From the NCBI GenBank assembly GCA_026018925.1, contig JAKSZU010000008.1:7740415-7804414 (forward strand): DNA of 64,000 bases. The letters are read 5' to 3'. The notes under the pieces are model-generated. The model was not told where the DNA came from, searched no databases, and worked only from the letters and a program-made list of their open reading frames with translations. A program made the position numbers and the translations under genes. This DNA comes from Tupaia tana (Eukaryota > Chordata > Mammalia > Scandentia > Tupaiidae). How positions within the stretch are numbered: position 1 is the stretch's first letter; every line of letters begins with the position of its first letter. Positions 43,138 through 54,418 of the stretch are shown one piece after another.

Positions 43138-44227
43138 AACATTTTAGACCACAGCTTACACCCAAAACAATACAGAGATCATGCAAGTAAAAAATGTATG
43201 AGACAGTCTAATCGTTACCTAGTCGTTCAAAACATGTCAGTTCTCCTACTGCCGTGCCACGTCTGAGAATACGTCCAACAAAATACTTCCAACAGCAGGC
43301 ATTCTGTCATACCGATACATTGGGCACTTCGTAAATGACTATTTCTGTATTTAATAATATACCTTGATCATATGCCCATAATTTATCACGGCTGCTGTCA
43401 CTTAACATGACATCAAGACAAAACAATTTCTACTACTAATCATCTCATAATTAGGAGCTTTGTGGGTTTTCCCCCCTCGAGCTTCAACTTAAAAACTTAT
43501 TTTGGGAAACTACCTGGTTCCTACTAGTCACAATATAAAAAATGTATTCTTTGTTACAATTTTTTAAAGTTTACAATTTAACATTTTAAATCCAAGAAAC
43601 AATTTTTTCTACAAAGATAACAAATCAACAAGATTAACATAAATCACAGTCTCTATGCTTATCATCCCTACCATTATATCTGGTTTATTTTTATCTTTTC
43701 TTTAAGTTACATTTAATCACTCTACATCTTTACAATGTACAACACAAATACAGTGCATATTAGTCAAGTCAAAGATATTACTGTACACATTATCATCAAC
43801 AGGTAACTTTTCATTTTTGTGTCTGATAAATGTTTTTGTCTTTATTTTCCTGAGCAACTGGAGACTACAGGAAAGAGATGGACAGAAGCGGATGGGCGGG
43901 AGGGGCACGGGAAGAAATGCTTAATGGACTTAAGGGTGTCAAGTTCTGTGGAAATGACGCATAATGAAGGAGCCTTGATTTCTGGCATGCTGGACGCATA
44001 CTCTGAAAACCATACTGTATGCTTTAGAGTTGTACAATTAAATAAGAAATCATAACACTTAGTAATTACAAAAATAGTAAATCATGACCATCATTCTACT
44101 ACCAAGTCATTCTATGATCAAGAGAAACTTCAAAATATTATTTAAAGAACAGAGGCCCAAACAACTAAAATAATCTGCTACCACCAGCAAGTAACTTCTG
44201 TGTACTGAAAACTCCAAAGCATTTAAA

Positions 44228-44260
<33 letters not shown>

Positions 44261-44288
44261 GAAGTATAAGACATACAATTTCAAAGAA
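43138..44288. other. Intronic stretch, possible antisense L1 3'UTR remnant
   Basis: Mostly AT-rich and unassigned. On the minus strand 43815-43725, GTTACCTGTTGATGATAATG resembles the L1 3'UTR phrase at 36938 (TTACCTGTTGATGATGACGT), so an L1 3'UTR relic is likely there. The rest is featureless. Confidence 0.5.
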
Positions 44289-44298
44289 ACAAATGATT

Positions 44299-44543
44299 GG
44301 GACCAGCAGTTGGTGTAATGGCTATGCCACTGGACTCCCATGTAGTCAACCGCAGTTCAAGTCCCAGACCCAGTGGCTTAAACTCACGTCGGTCGCATGT
44401 GCATGTGTACCCAAGATCCCGAGAGGAGAACAGAGAAGGGATTGCAGTGTGGCCATCCCCCCGGGTGGTGATTTCTCGCTTTCTGTCTCTCTCTGTCTTT
44501 CTGGGGAGTGCACATGCCCTAAAGCAAAAGCCTCTTTAAAAAA

Positions 44544-44577
<34 letters not shown>
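44299..44577 (+). mobile_element. Young tRNA-derived SINE with perfect target-site duplication
   Basis: Head GGGACCAGCAGTTGGTGTAA, a CCCCCCGGGTGGTGATTTCT core, tail of A followed by (GA)n. ACAAATGATT is duplicated at 44289-44298 and 44578-44587. Confidence 0.94.
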
Positions 44578-44578
<1 letters not shown>

Positions 44579-44850
44579 CAAATGATTAAAGAGGTTTTTT
44601 TAAAAAAATATCTTATAATACATAATAATACAGAAAATTTTCAAATATAGGCACATGAGGAAGAAAAAAACAGGTTTTGAAACTGCTAGATATGAATTAC
44701 TACTTGTAAAAAAATTTCAAATGGATATTTACTATAGGTTTACTATAGGTATTTTTAATACTTTCAATGACCATTTAGTATAACCTATATAATTCATTTA
44801 GCTGAACAAAGTGAAAGACTCATCTCATGAGTTAAAAAGCCACGATACTG

Positions 44851-45020
44851 GGGTTGGCAGGTGGTGTGGTGGTTGGGGTGCTGGTCTCCCACACAGCCAA
44901 CAGTAGTTCGAGTCCTGAACCTGGTGGCTTGCTTTCTCACTTTCTCTCTCTCTCTCGTCAAATTTTAAAATAATAATAATAATAAATAAACTATAAAATA
45001 ATTCTTTTTTAAAAAAGTTA
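44851..45020 (+). mobile_element. Short tRNA-derived SINE
   Basis: Head GGGGTTGGCAGGTGGTGTGG, B box GTTCGAGTCC, then CTTTCTCTCTCTCTCTCGTC and TCAAATTTTAAAATAATAAT. Lacks the CCATCCCCC body of the long type. Confidence 0.9.
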
Positions 45021-46127
45021 ACACAAAAAAGAAGCAAATGCTATTAGCTGAATCTGTAAAATGTGAGGGCTTTATTAACAATTTTTTTTTTTAAATACTT
45101 ATCACTCATACTGTTTACTCCTAATAAGATTTTGGGAAGATGCTTCACTTCGGGCTTCGAAGTCAGGTGGAGTTCATTCTTCCTCAGAAGTGACTTTCCT
45201 ACCACCGAGGAGGTGAGTCACTTCCCTGTCAGCAGCAGAACGATCACTGAAACAGTCGAGGGGGAAACGGGGGTGGAAAGGCAGATCTCGCCACCCACAG
45301 GGCCAGGAGCCGCAGGCAGCGATTAAACAAGTGAAGAGAAGGGCATGGCCAGGCCATCGGCCAAGTGGGGTCATGCATAAGACACCAGGCGGGCACAGGC
45401 CAGGAGCGGCTGACTGCTGGGGCCACCCTGTGTGCTGCTACCTTCCACACAAAAGCCAGGGCGTGGGAGGAAGCTGGGGGGAGTAAATCATTTGGCAAAC
45501 TGCAGACTTGGTAGCTACAGCTGAGCCAGAAATGGCAAGGACTTGGGGAAGAAAGGAAAAGGGAGAATCGGTACAGAAAATTACAGACACCAACAGTGAA
45601 CCTGAGATGAGATGGAAGAGGGGTGAGCTGCAGAGCGGGGTATCTGGTGGCCAGGAGCCCCTGACAGGTGAAGCCCCACCGTGCCAGGGAGCAGCACAGG
45701 CAAGACCCCAAGCACACAGACGAGCAGCCTAATGGAGTGACACCAAATTTAGGGTCTGGGGTAACAAAAACCTAGGTTCAAACCAGACTCCCACAGATAG
45801 GGGAACCCGACCAAGTCCCTGGCCACCCTTAGGCCTTGGAGTTCGTACTTACAGACATGAGAACAGTGATCTCGACTCTGCTGAAGTACAGGAAGGTTAC
45901 ACAGACAGTGAGTGCCCCCTTCACGGTTTCAGGAATGTGGACTCTTTCCTCCCGTGGTCCAGGATAAGACTGTCTCACTCCACCCCATTCGTCCCCTGCT
46001 GCACACAGGAGAGCTAACAGGCACTGGCGCACGTGGGGCATTTTCGAAGAATCATACTGCCCCCTACTCACTACCGAGAGCCCCACCTCCATCCCTAAAT
46101 TACAAGTCCAGAAAACAGAAAGTGCGA
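45021..46127. other. Intronic stretch, no gene recognised
   Basis: A GC-richer interval (45230-45740) has open frames up to 157 codons (45244-45717 minus). No recognisable domain; likely chance. Confidence 0.45.
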
Positions 46128-46330
46128 TCTGCAGGGCCAGTCGTGGCAGCACAGCAGTGGCCATGCCGGATCCCTAGGGGAGACTCCGACTGGTTCCTGG
46201 GCCGACCTGCATGTGCTGGGCACGTGCGCATGGTCCATGATCCTGCCTGGCCAGGAAGGCTGCGAGGAGGACTGCGGACTGAGACTCTGTTCGAGGTGCT
46301 CACAGATCCCTCTCTCTTGAGAAGAAAACA
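46128..46330 (+). mobile_element. Other-family tRNA-derived SINE
   Basis: Head GCAGGGCCAGTCGTGGCAGC, a B-box-like CTGGTTCCTGGGCC, a CATGTGCTGGGCACGTGCGC body, and an end AGAAGAAAACAAAAC. It resembles the copy at 21841 in its body. Confidence 0.6.
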
Positions 46331-46356
46331 AAACTTAAAAACCACAATTTTTGCTT

Positions 46357-46575
46357 AGGGCTGCATTTTAATGTAGCACTTAAGCCCTATACATAGGAAC
46401 TGGATACTACGTGCACAACTGCAGGTCAAATCTCAGCCCTTTCAATCGGGAAAACATTCTAGGTGGGGGTGTGCGTGTGTGTGTGTAGGTGCCTGGATCC
46501 CTGATGGGAGGAAGGAATGGAAGAAAAGGATTATGGCACTGCCACATCCCAGGGGGTGCTATAATCTCATATTAG
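46357..46575 (+). mobile_element. Diverged tRNA-derived SINE
   Basis: Recognisable by GGGGGTGTGCGTGTGTGTGT, GGAATGGAAGAAAAGGATTA and CCACATCCCAGGGGGTGCTA. Head GGGCTGCATTTTAATGTAGC is much altered. Confidence 0.65.
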
Positions 46576-47566
46576 AAGCAGTAGTGTGGTGGCAATCCCA
46601 ACTAAGTACCCTTCCCTAAGCGAGCATCCCATCTCTCCAGCACCTACCCCCAACCGCACCTGGCCCTTGACCACCCCATCTCTCCCAGTCTCATGAAGAC
46701 CACACACCAGGAACGGGGAGAACTGGGCTGGTCCAAGGTCCTGCAGGAAGACAGCCTGTCCAGGTGCTGTTCTCCTGAAGTCCTTCAGAGCTCCCCTGAG
46801 GAGTGGGCCTCCGTCAGGTACCCCTGTAGGTCTTCCCACACTGCTTCACTCCACAGGTAAAGCAGAGATGCCCGGCCAGTGGACAGGGCAGGCAGGAAGA
46901 AGAGGAAGGACCCGGAAGGGCACTCTCAAACTGAGACACTAAACACGGTAGGCTGAGCCAGAAAGTCACAAGGGCAGGATGAGGCGGAAAAGCCCCGTCT
47001 ATGGAAAAGAACTGTGCGGGCACACTGGAACCTCTGCGAGAAACCAGGGGGCCCAGGCAGGGCACAGAAAAAGTCCCCGCCTTGCTTCCTGCCTGCTCTC
47101 AGCTCCCATTTCAGGGGACCTGAGCTTCTGCAAACATGAGATCTCGTGAGCCACCCAGTGTCTTGGTAACACATCTCCCCGCAGTTAAGCTGACCTGAGT
47201 AAGATTTTCTTGTTTCTTGTAAATGAACCAGCGCTAGGGAAGAAAAAAAATTAGAAAAAAGTTCAGGCGGAAGTGAACTAAGGTACTCTCCTAGTAGGGT
47301 CGATTACACTGTTTGTTCTGGTGGAACTGCTGGTGGCTAACTTGTTTCTATGATTTTACCATGTCACTATTCCTTAGCTAAATGTACAACAACTTCTGAC
47401 AATCTATTAAAACACTAAAAAATTTTTTTACATTACGTAAAAATAAATTTTATAACCTATTCAATATTACCAAAAAATGTAAGATAATACACCAGAATAA
47501 GATAAAATAGTTCTTAGTTTAATAACATATACTTAAGAGAAAAATACAAAATTGTTGTAGGTTGTC
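46576..47566. other. Intronic stretch, no gene recognised
   Basis: GC-richer to about 47200, then AT-rich. Minus-strand frames of 83-90 codons show no domain. Confidence 0.45.
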
Positions 47567-47582
47567 AAAAGACAATGAATTG

Positions 47583-47857
47583 GGGACAAGCAGTTAGCGT
47601 AATGGTATGTCGCTGGACTCCCATGTAGCCGACCGTGGTTCGAGTACTGGACCTGGTGGCTTAAACTCATGCCAGGTGCGTGTGCGTGCGTGCCCAAGAT
47701 CCCGAGAGGAGAATGGAGGAAAAGGGATTGCGGCGTGGCCATCCCCCCTGGGGGGTGATTTCTCGCTTTCTGTCTCTCTGTCTCTCTCTTTCTCTTTCTG
47801 GCAAGCACACGTGCCCTCTAGCAAAAACCTCTCCAAAAAAAGAAAGGAAAAACAAAT
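47583..47857 (+). mobile_element. Young tRNA-derived SINE with perfect target-site duplication
   Basis: Dominant subfamily: GGGACAAGCAGTTAGCGTAA, a CATCCCCCCTGGGGGGTGAT core. AAAAGACAATGAATTG is duplicated at 47567-47582 and 47858-47873. Confidence 0.95.
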
Positions 47858-47996
47858 AAAAGACAATGAATTGAATATATTTTATTTTAAACACAGAGTA
47901 CATGAAAAATACCTTAGAAAATGCATATGTACAATTTTCCTATGTAGGTAGAACAAAACTGTACAAATAAACAAAGGAAAGTCTCAAAATTAAAGT

Positions 47997-48262
47997 TTTA
48001 AGAGAGATTTTTGCTGTAGGACGCGTGTGCTCACTGGAGCAACAGAGAGAGACAGAGAGACAGAGAGACAGAAAGTAAGAAACAACCCCTTCGAGGGGGA
48101 TGGCCATGCTGCAATCCCTTCTCCTCCATTCTACTCTCGGGATTCTGGGCACGCATGCTCACATGCCTGGCGTGAGTTTGAACCCACCAGGTCCAGGACT
48201 TGAACTGCAGTCGATTAAGTGGGAGTCTAGCAACGTAACTATTTCACCATCTGCTGGTCCCT
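47997..48262 (-). mobile_element. tRNA-derived SINE, antisense
   Basis: Antisense copy: TTTAAGAGAGATTTTTGCTG, an ACAACCCCTTCGAGGGGGAT core, AACCCACCAGGTCCAGGACT and a head ending CATCTGCTGGTCCC. It forms an inverted pair with 47583-47857, about 140 bp away. Confidence 0.9.
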
Positions 48263-48872
48263 AAACTAAATATTTTCCTAATATTACTTACATGCTAGCC
48301 ATGAACACAGAACCACACCAAATCTCGTTCATTTATGTCTACTAATTAAAGAAAGCAAAAAACATGTCTGCAGTAATCTTGATATATTACAGTTTATTTT
48401 CTTAAAATTGTATTCATGTAAGAAAACATTCACTCGCTCTTGGTATCCCAAATAAAATCTCTGATACTGACACCTGCTGAAAGCTTGGTCAGAAGAAATT
48501 CGTCTAATAGCTTTATTACATTCATCGTAAAAACACCCTGGATGAGATCAAAGAGGTGTCATTTTCAGAAAATAGTAACTGAGATAAGAAGCTGATATTG
48601 AGTCACATTTTTCTCCAATAACCACCTGAAATGAAACTTATTGAGCATTTCTTACATGCTAGGAGAGAGCAATGGAAATAAGATAAAATTCTCACTGGCT
48701 CCCAAGAGATAGCCCTAGAATGCCAAGTAGCTGGCCATTCTGGCCTCCTCCCCAGTCTCCCAATACAACCCAGACAAGACTCTTACTATCTCCGCTTAAG
48801 ATTCCGTTTCCTATGCATTGATGAATACAGACTGCTGCCTCAAATCATTATATCTACAAAAAACAAAATTCC
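48263..48872. other. Intronic stretch with a possible MIR relic
   Basis: TATTGAGCATTTCTTACATG near 48639 followed by a diverged tail suggests MIR (about 48618-48700). Otherwise unassigned. Confidence 0.45.
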
Positions 48873-49300
48873 AGGGCCAGCAGGTGGTGTGATAGTTAAG
48901 GTGCTAAACTCCCACATAGCCAACTGCTGTTCAAGTCCCAGACCTGGTGGCTTGAAAATCATGCCAGGCGAGACCAGCAGTTGGCTCAAAGGCTATGTCA
49001 CTGGACTCCCATGTAGTTGACCATGGTTTGAGTCCTTGACCCAGTGGCTTAAACTCACGCCGGGTGTGTGTGCATGTGTGCCCAAGATCCTGAGAGAAGA
49101 ATAGAGGAAAAGGGATTGTGGCAAATCATGCCAGGCATGTGTGCATGTGTGCCCAAAATCCCAGGAGGAGACTGGAGGAAAAGGGACTTTGGTGTGGCCA
49201 TCCCCCTTGGGGGGGGGGGGGTGATTTCTCACTCTCCCTGTCACCGTCTCTCTCTGGAGAGTGCATGTGCCCTATGGCAAAACCCTTAAAAAAAGAAAAA
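48873..49300 (+). mobile_element. tRNA-derived SINE interrupted by another SINE
   Basis: The outer copy starts CAGGGCCAGCAGGTGGTGTG and reads to 48969, resumes at 49123 and ends CCTATGGCAAAACCCTTAAA. It includes a lengthened G run in the core (CCCCCTT then 14 G). The interruption is 48970-49122, with AAATCATGCCAGGC repeated exactly on both sides (48956-48969 and 49123-49136). Confidence 0.92.
48970..49122 (+). mobile_element. Nested SINE lacking its 3' half and A tail
   Basis: Begins GAGACCAGCAGTTGGCTCAA (full dominant-subfamily head with B box GGTTTGAGTCC) and stops at AAAAGGGATTGTGGC, before the core and tail. It still has a perfect 14-bp target-site duplication. 3' truncation with intact ends is unusual for target-primed retroposition. 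Confidence 0.9.
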
Positions 49301-49393
49301 GATATTTTGCAACCTTTGTAGTAATAACTGACTCAAATACAAGTGGATGCTCAAATAACTGGGTGAGAGTTTGTTGGGAAACCTGAGCAAGTA

Positions 49394-49459
49394 GTCGGCT
49401 GTCTGAAAAGTCATGATGCATTTTTGCATAGAAATATGCCATGACTTCCGATGACCCAA
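49394..49459 (+). mobile_element. Mariner-type MITE, copy C
   Basis: Arms GGCTGTCTGAAAAGTCATGA and CATGACTTCCGATGACCCAA are inverted partners. TA follows at 49460-49461 and a TA precedes (AGTAGTCGG). Confidence 0.75.
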
Positions 49460-49461
49460 TA

Positions 49462-49996
49462 TTTACAGTCTCCTAGGACCTCCACAGATTACTTGCTCAT
49501 TACAAAGGGGGAAAAGTTCCATCTAAAAAAATACCAGTATGACCAAGTAATGAAAGTTAACATCACCAATAACAGGGTAAACTGACTTAGGAGGTTCCTG
49601 ATGGAAACACAGAGAAGGACCCCATGTCCCTCCTATGGTGTTTCAGACAGAAATGCGTAACTCAAATAATCCCGGGGAAACATCAGGTGCACCTGAGTTG
49701 AGGGACAGTCTACAAAGCAACCGCCTCGTAGTCTTCGGCGATACCAATGTTAACAAACACCAAAGAACTGTTCTGCTGGAAGGAGACCGAAGAGGCACAA
49801 CAAAACTGATCTACGACCCTGAGTTTAACAAAACACGTTTGCTAATAGAAAGCACTATAAATAACAGACCAAAAAATGAATATGAGCTGTGTATTGCATA
49901 ACTGTATCACAGTTATGTAAGAGAACGTTTCTCTTTGAAGAGTTCCCTGCTGAAGGATTCAGGGTGGAAGGGACAAGACTGCCATTTACTCTCAAA
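49462..49996. other. Intronic stretch, no gene recognised
   Basis: An 88-codon open frame (49635-49901 plus) starts MVFQTEMRNSNNPGETSGAP. No domain or homologue recognised. Its short length and intronic, antisense position argue against a gene. Confidence 0.4.
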
Positions 49997-49998
49997 TA

Positions 49999-50036
49999 TT
50001 AGGTTGTCAGGGAAGTCGCGATTCCAGATGACCCAA
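49999..50036 (+). mobile_element. Mariner-type MITE, copy D (38 bp, internally deleted)
   Basis: Only the two arm ends remain: TTAGGTTGTCAGGGAAGTCG joined to ATTCCAGATGACCCAA. TA flanks both sides (49997-49998 and 50037-50038). Confidence 0.75.
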
Positions 50037-50114
50037 TAGTTTAGGAAATGAGAGAGGGAAAGACAACACACAAATGCTGCAAAATCAACAACCAGTGAGT
50101 CTAGATAAAATGTA

Positions 50115-50475
50115 CACCGTCCTTGTGACTGTACTGTCCTTGTGTCTGTACCATCCCCAAGTCTGTACCATCCCTGTGTCTGTACCGTCCCCGTGTCTGT
50201 ACCGTCTCTGTGTCGGTATCGTCCCTGTGTCTGTACCGTCCCCGTGTCTGTATTGTCCCCGTGTCTGTACCATCCCTGTGTCTGTACCGTCCCCGTGTCT
50301 GTACCATCCCTGTCCCTGTGTCTGCACCGTCCCCGTGTCTGTACCATCCCTGTCCCTGTGTCTGTACCGTCCCCGTGTCTGTACCATCCCTGTCCCTGTG
50401 TCTGTACCGTCCCCGTGTCTGTACCATCCCATGTCTGTATTGTTCCATGTCTGTACCGTCCCTGTGTCTGTTTCA
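50115..50475. repeat. 17-bp minisatellite
   Basis: About 20 units of roughly TCTGTACCGTCCCCGTG, with CCATCCCTG and CCGTCCCTG variants and an occasional extra TCCCTG (23-bp units, several between 50290 and 50420). A 17-bp unit shifts frame each copy, so open frames in all phases on both strands are an artefact. Confidence 0.95.
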
Positions 50476-50940
50476 TTCTTGCACAGTTTTGGTAGTTGAA
50501 ATACTTCTCAAAGCGTCAAGAAGAAGCCCAAACCTCACAAGAACACAGTCTTCTCACAGTTCCCTTTTCCATCACGACCAAGAGGGCAAAAGCCCTGCAC
50601 CACGGACGGGAGCAGGGAGGCTGACGGGCCCTGGCTTTCTCACGGCCTTGCTGAGCTCTGTACCGACTCCGGACTTGCCAACATGTAGAGTTCCCGTGAC
50701 ATAAGAAACAGAAACTGTTACTTACTGTTTTAAAAATTCTAAAAGAAATTTAACTAGCATGGAGACTACGTGACTATGTTAAATCTTCCTGAAATACCAG
50801 GACAATGTATGTGACTTCAAAGGTGGCCTTCTGGAGCTGGTTCAGCACTGCTGTGCTGCAGAGCTCATGCCATTCACCCACCTGTACTCACGTCTCTTAA
50901 CCCGGCTCTCCTCACTCCTCCGTCCCCTGTGCTTTTCCCA
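50476..50940. other. Intronic stretch, no feature recognised
   Basis: Unique-looking sequence between the 17-bp array and an L1 fragment. Confidence 0.45.
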
Positions 50941-51625
50941 CTCCTGCTATCCCTCATTCCACTCTCCCTTGTATGCAACGGAATCATTCAGCATCCAGTA
51001 ATCAGTGAGAACATACAAAGACATACAAATGGGCATCAGGCACATGATAAATGCTCAACATCACTAATCAACAAGAGACTGCAAATCAAAACCATGACGA
51101 AGGGTTACCTCCTGCCCTTAGAACAACTATTACCAAAACACAAGCAATGACTAGTGTGGACATAGTCATGGAGGAGGAGGAGGAACACATGTGCACCGTT
51201 GGTGGAGATGCAGAGTGGTACAGCCAGCATGGAAAACAGTACGGAGGTTCCTCAAAAAACGAGAACTACCTTATGATCCAGTAATCCCACACTGGGTGTA
51301 TGCCCGAGGGAGAGGAGATCGGGATGGCAGAGAGGTGTCTGCACCCCTTTGTTGACTGCAGCGCTGTCGCAGTAGCTAAGATAAAGACTCAACCTAAGGA
51401 CCTGACAGCCGGTGCATGGATACGAAATGTGGGACCTTACACAACAGAGCATCATTCAGCCAGTAAAGGAGGAAACCCAGTCACTGGCAGCAACACGGAC
51501 AACGGCGGCGGGAACAACGCTAAGTGACATACGCCAGGCAGTGAAGACAAGCACTCACTACCGTCTATGCGTTACCCGTCCTTCAAATCCCAATTCAGGG
51601 ACCCGTCTGTCTCAGAACTGGTCCT
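50941..51625 (+). mobile_element. Old L1 fragment (ORF2 3' part)
   Basis: L1 phrases in sense: CAAATGGGCATCAGGCACAT, CTCAACATCACTAATCAACA, GAGACTGCAAATCAAAACCA, GTACGGAGGTTCCTCAAAAA and ATCCAGTAATCCCACACTGG. CpG content in the right half is odd for such an old copy (see findings). The former frame is not open. Confidence 0.85.
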
Positions 51626-52217
51626 AATCAAACAAAATCAAACATGAACTGGATCCACAGAGCCTCACACTGTGGCTCATGGACCTATATGTGAAATCTG
51701 CATTGGTCTTATACATTAATATAAAGTGTGCAGACTCCATTACCCATCGGGGTTATTTTCTTCATTACCAAAATGCTCATTATCAACCTTTTCTAAATCT
51801 TGATGTAGGCTGGTACTTCGCAGCCATCTAAATTTATGCTGTGCTAGTACTTCCTATCAGCTGCACATAAATAGTAATAGTGTCTAGAAAATTAAAAAAC
51901 AGCACAGCCTAAAGGAACATCTCTAACTTGCAAAGCAGAAGCGACTTTATGCCGAGCGACTGTGAATGACTCAACTAGTACTGAGACGACAGCTGTGAAG
52001 AATTCCTCTTTACCTGGAATTGGTTTTGGTGTTTTTAAATGCAATTGTATTTGTTTTTTAAAAAATAAACAAACCATACAACACTGAAGACATTTTCAGA
52101 GGTTCCTCTGCTAAACATATCATAAATAAAATGTGGAAAATCCCAAACAACCATGAAGAAATTTTCTAAATTAATTCTGGAAAATTTTAAACCTGGAAAT
52201 GTAATGATGTATTTATT
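51626..52217. other. Intronic stretch, no feature recognised
   Basis: AT-rich, no long open frame, no repeat assigned. Confidence 0.45.
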
Positions 52218-52229
52218 AAAATCATATCA

Positions 52230-52491
52230 GGATCAGCAGTGAGTTTAATGGCTTTGTTGCTGGACTCCCACATAGAAGACTGCGGTTCGAGTCCTGACCT
52301 TGTGGCTTAACCTCATGCTGGGCACGTGTGCGTGCATGCCCGCCCAAGATCGTGAGAGGAGAATGGAGAAGAAGGGATTGCAGCGTGGCCATCCCCCCAG
52401 GGGGTGATTTCTCGCCTTTTGTCTCTGACTCTGTCTGTCTTTCTGGTAAGCACAGGTGCACTATAGCCAAAACCTTTTAAAATAAATAAAT
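52230..52491 (+). mobile_element. tRNA-derived SINE with target-site duplication
   Basis: Head GGATCAGCAGTGAGTTTAAT, B box GTTCGAGTCC, a CATCCCCCCAGGGGGTGATT core. AAAATCATATCA (52218-52229) and AAAATCACATCA (52492-52503) differ at one base. Confidence 0.92.
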
Positions 52492-52503
52492 AAAATCACA
52501 TCA

Positions 52504-53078
52504 AATGTCTTAGTAATATGATTTTAATTGCTAAAAGGTGAAAACACACAAGGAAATTTTTCATCAACAACTCGGTTCATAAGTAACTGTTTCAGTTACT
52601 GTATTTATGGCTACGTACTAACAGAATGACTAAGATACCCTAAACAGAGGCAGACATCAGAGAACAAAACCGTACTACCCACTCCCTAGGCTTACGTTTT
52701 TCTCTATTATAATAATTTACCTATAAATAAAAGACCTAGCGAAAAGAATACTCTTACAACTTATTATTCTACTTGAAAAGGGTTGGAAAAAATTCAGAAC
52801 ACAAATAGAAAATTCTACACGAGATTTTCTACCTACAAAATTCAGTGTTTCTTTCCTGAAGTCCTGAGCTGTCCATATGCACATATTGTTGCTTCTGAAT
52901 TAGAGCTGATTACATTTAAAATCATTCTGTAGGAAAAAAATTATGACATTTTATGATGTTAAATTATAAAATACGAACTGGAAGTAGATATAAAAGTTTT
53001 CTAGAGTAAGATGTCATTGTTTATAAATTTTACCAAATTTATGAATATAAAAACAGAGCATTGCTCAAAAAAAAAAAT
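52504..53078. other. Intronic AT-rich stretch, no feature recognised
   Basis: No open frame of note and no assigned repeat. Confidence 0.45.
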
Positions 53079-53085
53079 AGGTGAG

Positions 53086-53352
53086 GGACCAGCAGGTGAC
53101 GTAGTGGTTAAGGCACTAGACTCCCATGTGGTCGACCGTGGTTGGCATCCTGGACCCTGCGGCTTGAAACTCACACTGGGCGCATGTGTCTATGTGTCCG
53201 AGAGGAGAATGGAGAAGAAGGGATTGTGGTGTGGCCATCCCCTCTGGGGGGTGATTTCTCAATTTCTGTCACTCTTTCTCTGTCTCTCTGATGAGCACAT
53301 GCGTCCTATAACAAAAAATAGCTCAAAAAGAAAAAAAAAAAAAAAAAAAAAG
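53086..53352 (+). mobile_element. tRNA-derived SINE
   Basis: Head GGACCAGCAGGTGACGTAGT, a CATCCCCTCTGGGGGGTGAT core, A tail of about 20. A 7-bp duplication AGGTGAG lies at 53079-53085 and 53353-53359. Confidence 0.9.
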
Positions 53353-53359
53353 AGGTGAG

Positions 53360-53632
53360 TCAGCCTCATGGCCTCACAGTTAAGAGAGCCGGATCCCACA
53401 AGGCTGACTGAGTGATTCAATCCCCGTCCCAGTGGCTTGAGAAATACCAGGACCATGTGTGTATATGCCAAAACACCAAGATGGAGAAATGGAGTGGAAG
53501 AGACTATAGTGTGACCATGCCCCATTATGGGGGAGGGGTAAGAGGGGGGGCTTGGGGGGGTGTGCCACTCCCTACCCCTTCCTCCCTCTCCCCCACCACA
53601 AAAGTACATTCTTTGGCAATTTTAAAAAATTA
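53360..53632 (+). mobile_element. tRNA-derived SINE, minor subfamily
   Basis: Head CAGCCTCATGGCCTCACAGT with GCCGGATCCCACAAGG. The body is rearranged by a G-rich run (GGGGGAGGGGTAAGAGGGGG). It follows the previous SINE immediately. Confidence 0.8.
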
Positions 53633-54115
53633 AGAAGAGGGGTGCATCAGGAATGGCACAGCAGGAGCAGAAAGACTAAAAAGCTGTGTGTACCATTTGA
53701 AAAGAGTCCTGAGTACGGCCAACCTCCCGGTGGCTGCATGAGCTGAGGGAATGCCCTGTGTGCACTGTCACCTCCCTCCCTCGCCACTGCCTAGCCACGC
53801 TCAGGGTTATTTGCGATCCTTTACTCCACACATAGATGTCAAGTGGAAGGGGCAAAATGCTGACTACCCTAAGACCTACAATTCAAGGAAATAATTTTGA
53901 AATCAATCATAAAATCATGGAAAAGAATCAAGTTTTTTTTAGTTAAATAAGTCTAAACACCATGTCATGTAAACTCAAATCTATCTCTACATTATCAAGA
54001 GACTTAATATTTAGCTCCTTTTGATTTTTGATTCTTTTATAAAAGAATCAAAATTAAGACTCATAACAAACCCAGCACCATGATTTCATAAGTATCCAGT
54101 TTACAATTAAAATGT
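53633..54115. other. Intronic stretch, no feature recognised
   Basis: Unassigned. A weak SINE-like phrase (GGAATGGCACAGCAGGAGCA) near 53651 is not enough for a call. Confidence 0.4.
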
Positions 54116-54123
54116 AATCTTGA

Positions 54124-54374
54124 TGGGACCAGCAGATAGCATAATGGTTACCTCGCTGGATTCCCACATTGTTAACTGCGGATCAAGTCCTGGCCCCAGC
54201 AGCTTAAAACTCATACCAGGCTGTGTGCATGCGTGTCCAAGACTCAGAAAAGAGAACGGAGGAGAAGAACTGTGGTGTGGCCATCCCCCCAGGGGGTGAT
54301 TTCTCACTTTCTGTCTCTCTGCTTCTGTCTTTCTGGTGAGCACATATGCCCTATACCAAAATCTCTCCCCAAAA
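54124..54374 (+). mobile_element. tRNA-derived SINE with short target-site duplication
   Basis: Head TGGGACCAGCAGATAGCATA, a CATCCCCCCAGGGGGTGATT core. AATCTTGA at 54116-54123 and 54375-54382. Confidence 0.91.
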
Positions 54375-54399
54375 AATCTTGAAATTGCTCTAAAATTTT

Positions 54400-54418
54400 A
54401 CACACACACACACACACA

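Noticed and set aside
44851-45020. tRNA genes with good A and B boxes
   Set aside because: All tRNA-like matches I saw are heads of dispersed SINEs with bodies and A-rich tails; none has a proper acceptor stem and isolated context.
49635-49901. 88-codon plus-strand frame
   Set aside because: Looks protein-like at first, but short, intronic, antisense to ATP6V1H and without a recognised relative.
50074-50704. Repetitive Val-Ser-Val-Pro-Ser and Thr-Asp-Thr-Gly open frames
   Set aside because: Artefacts of the 17-bp array, which is open in several frames on both strands.
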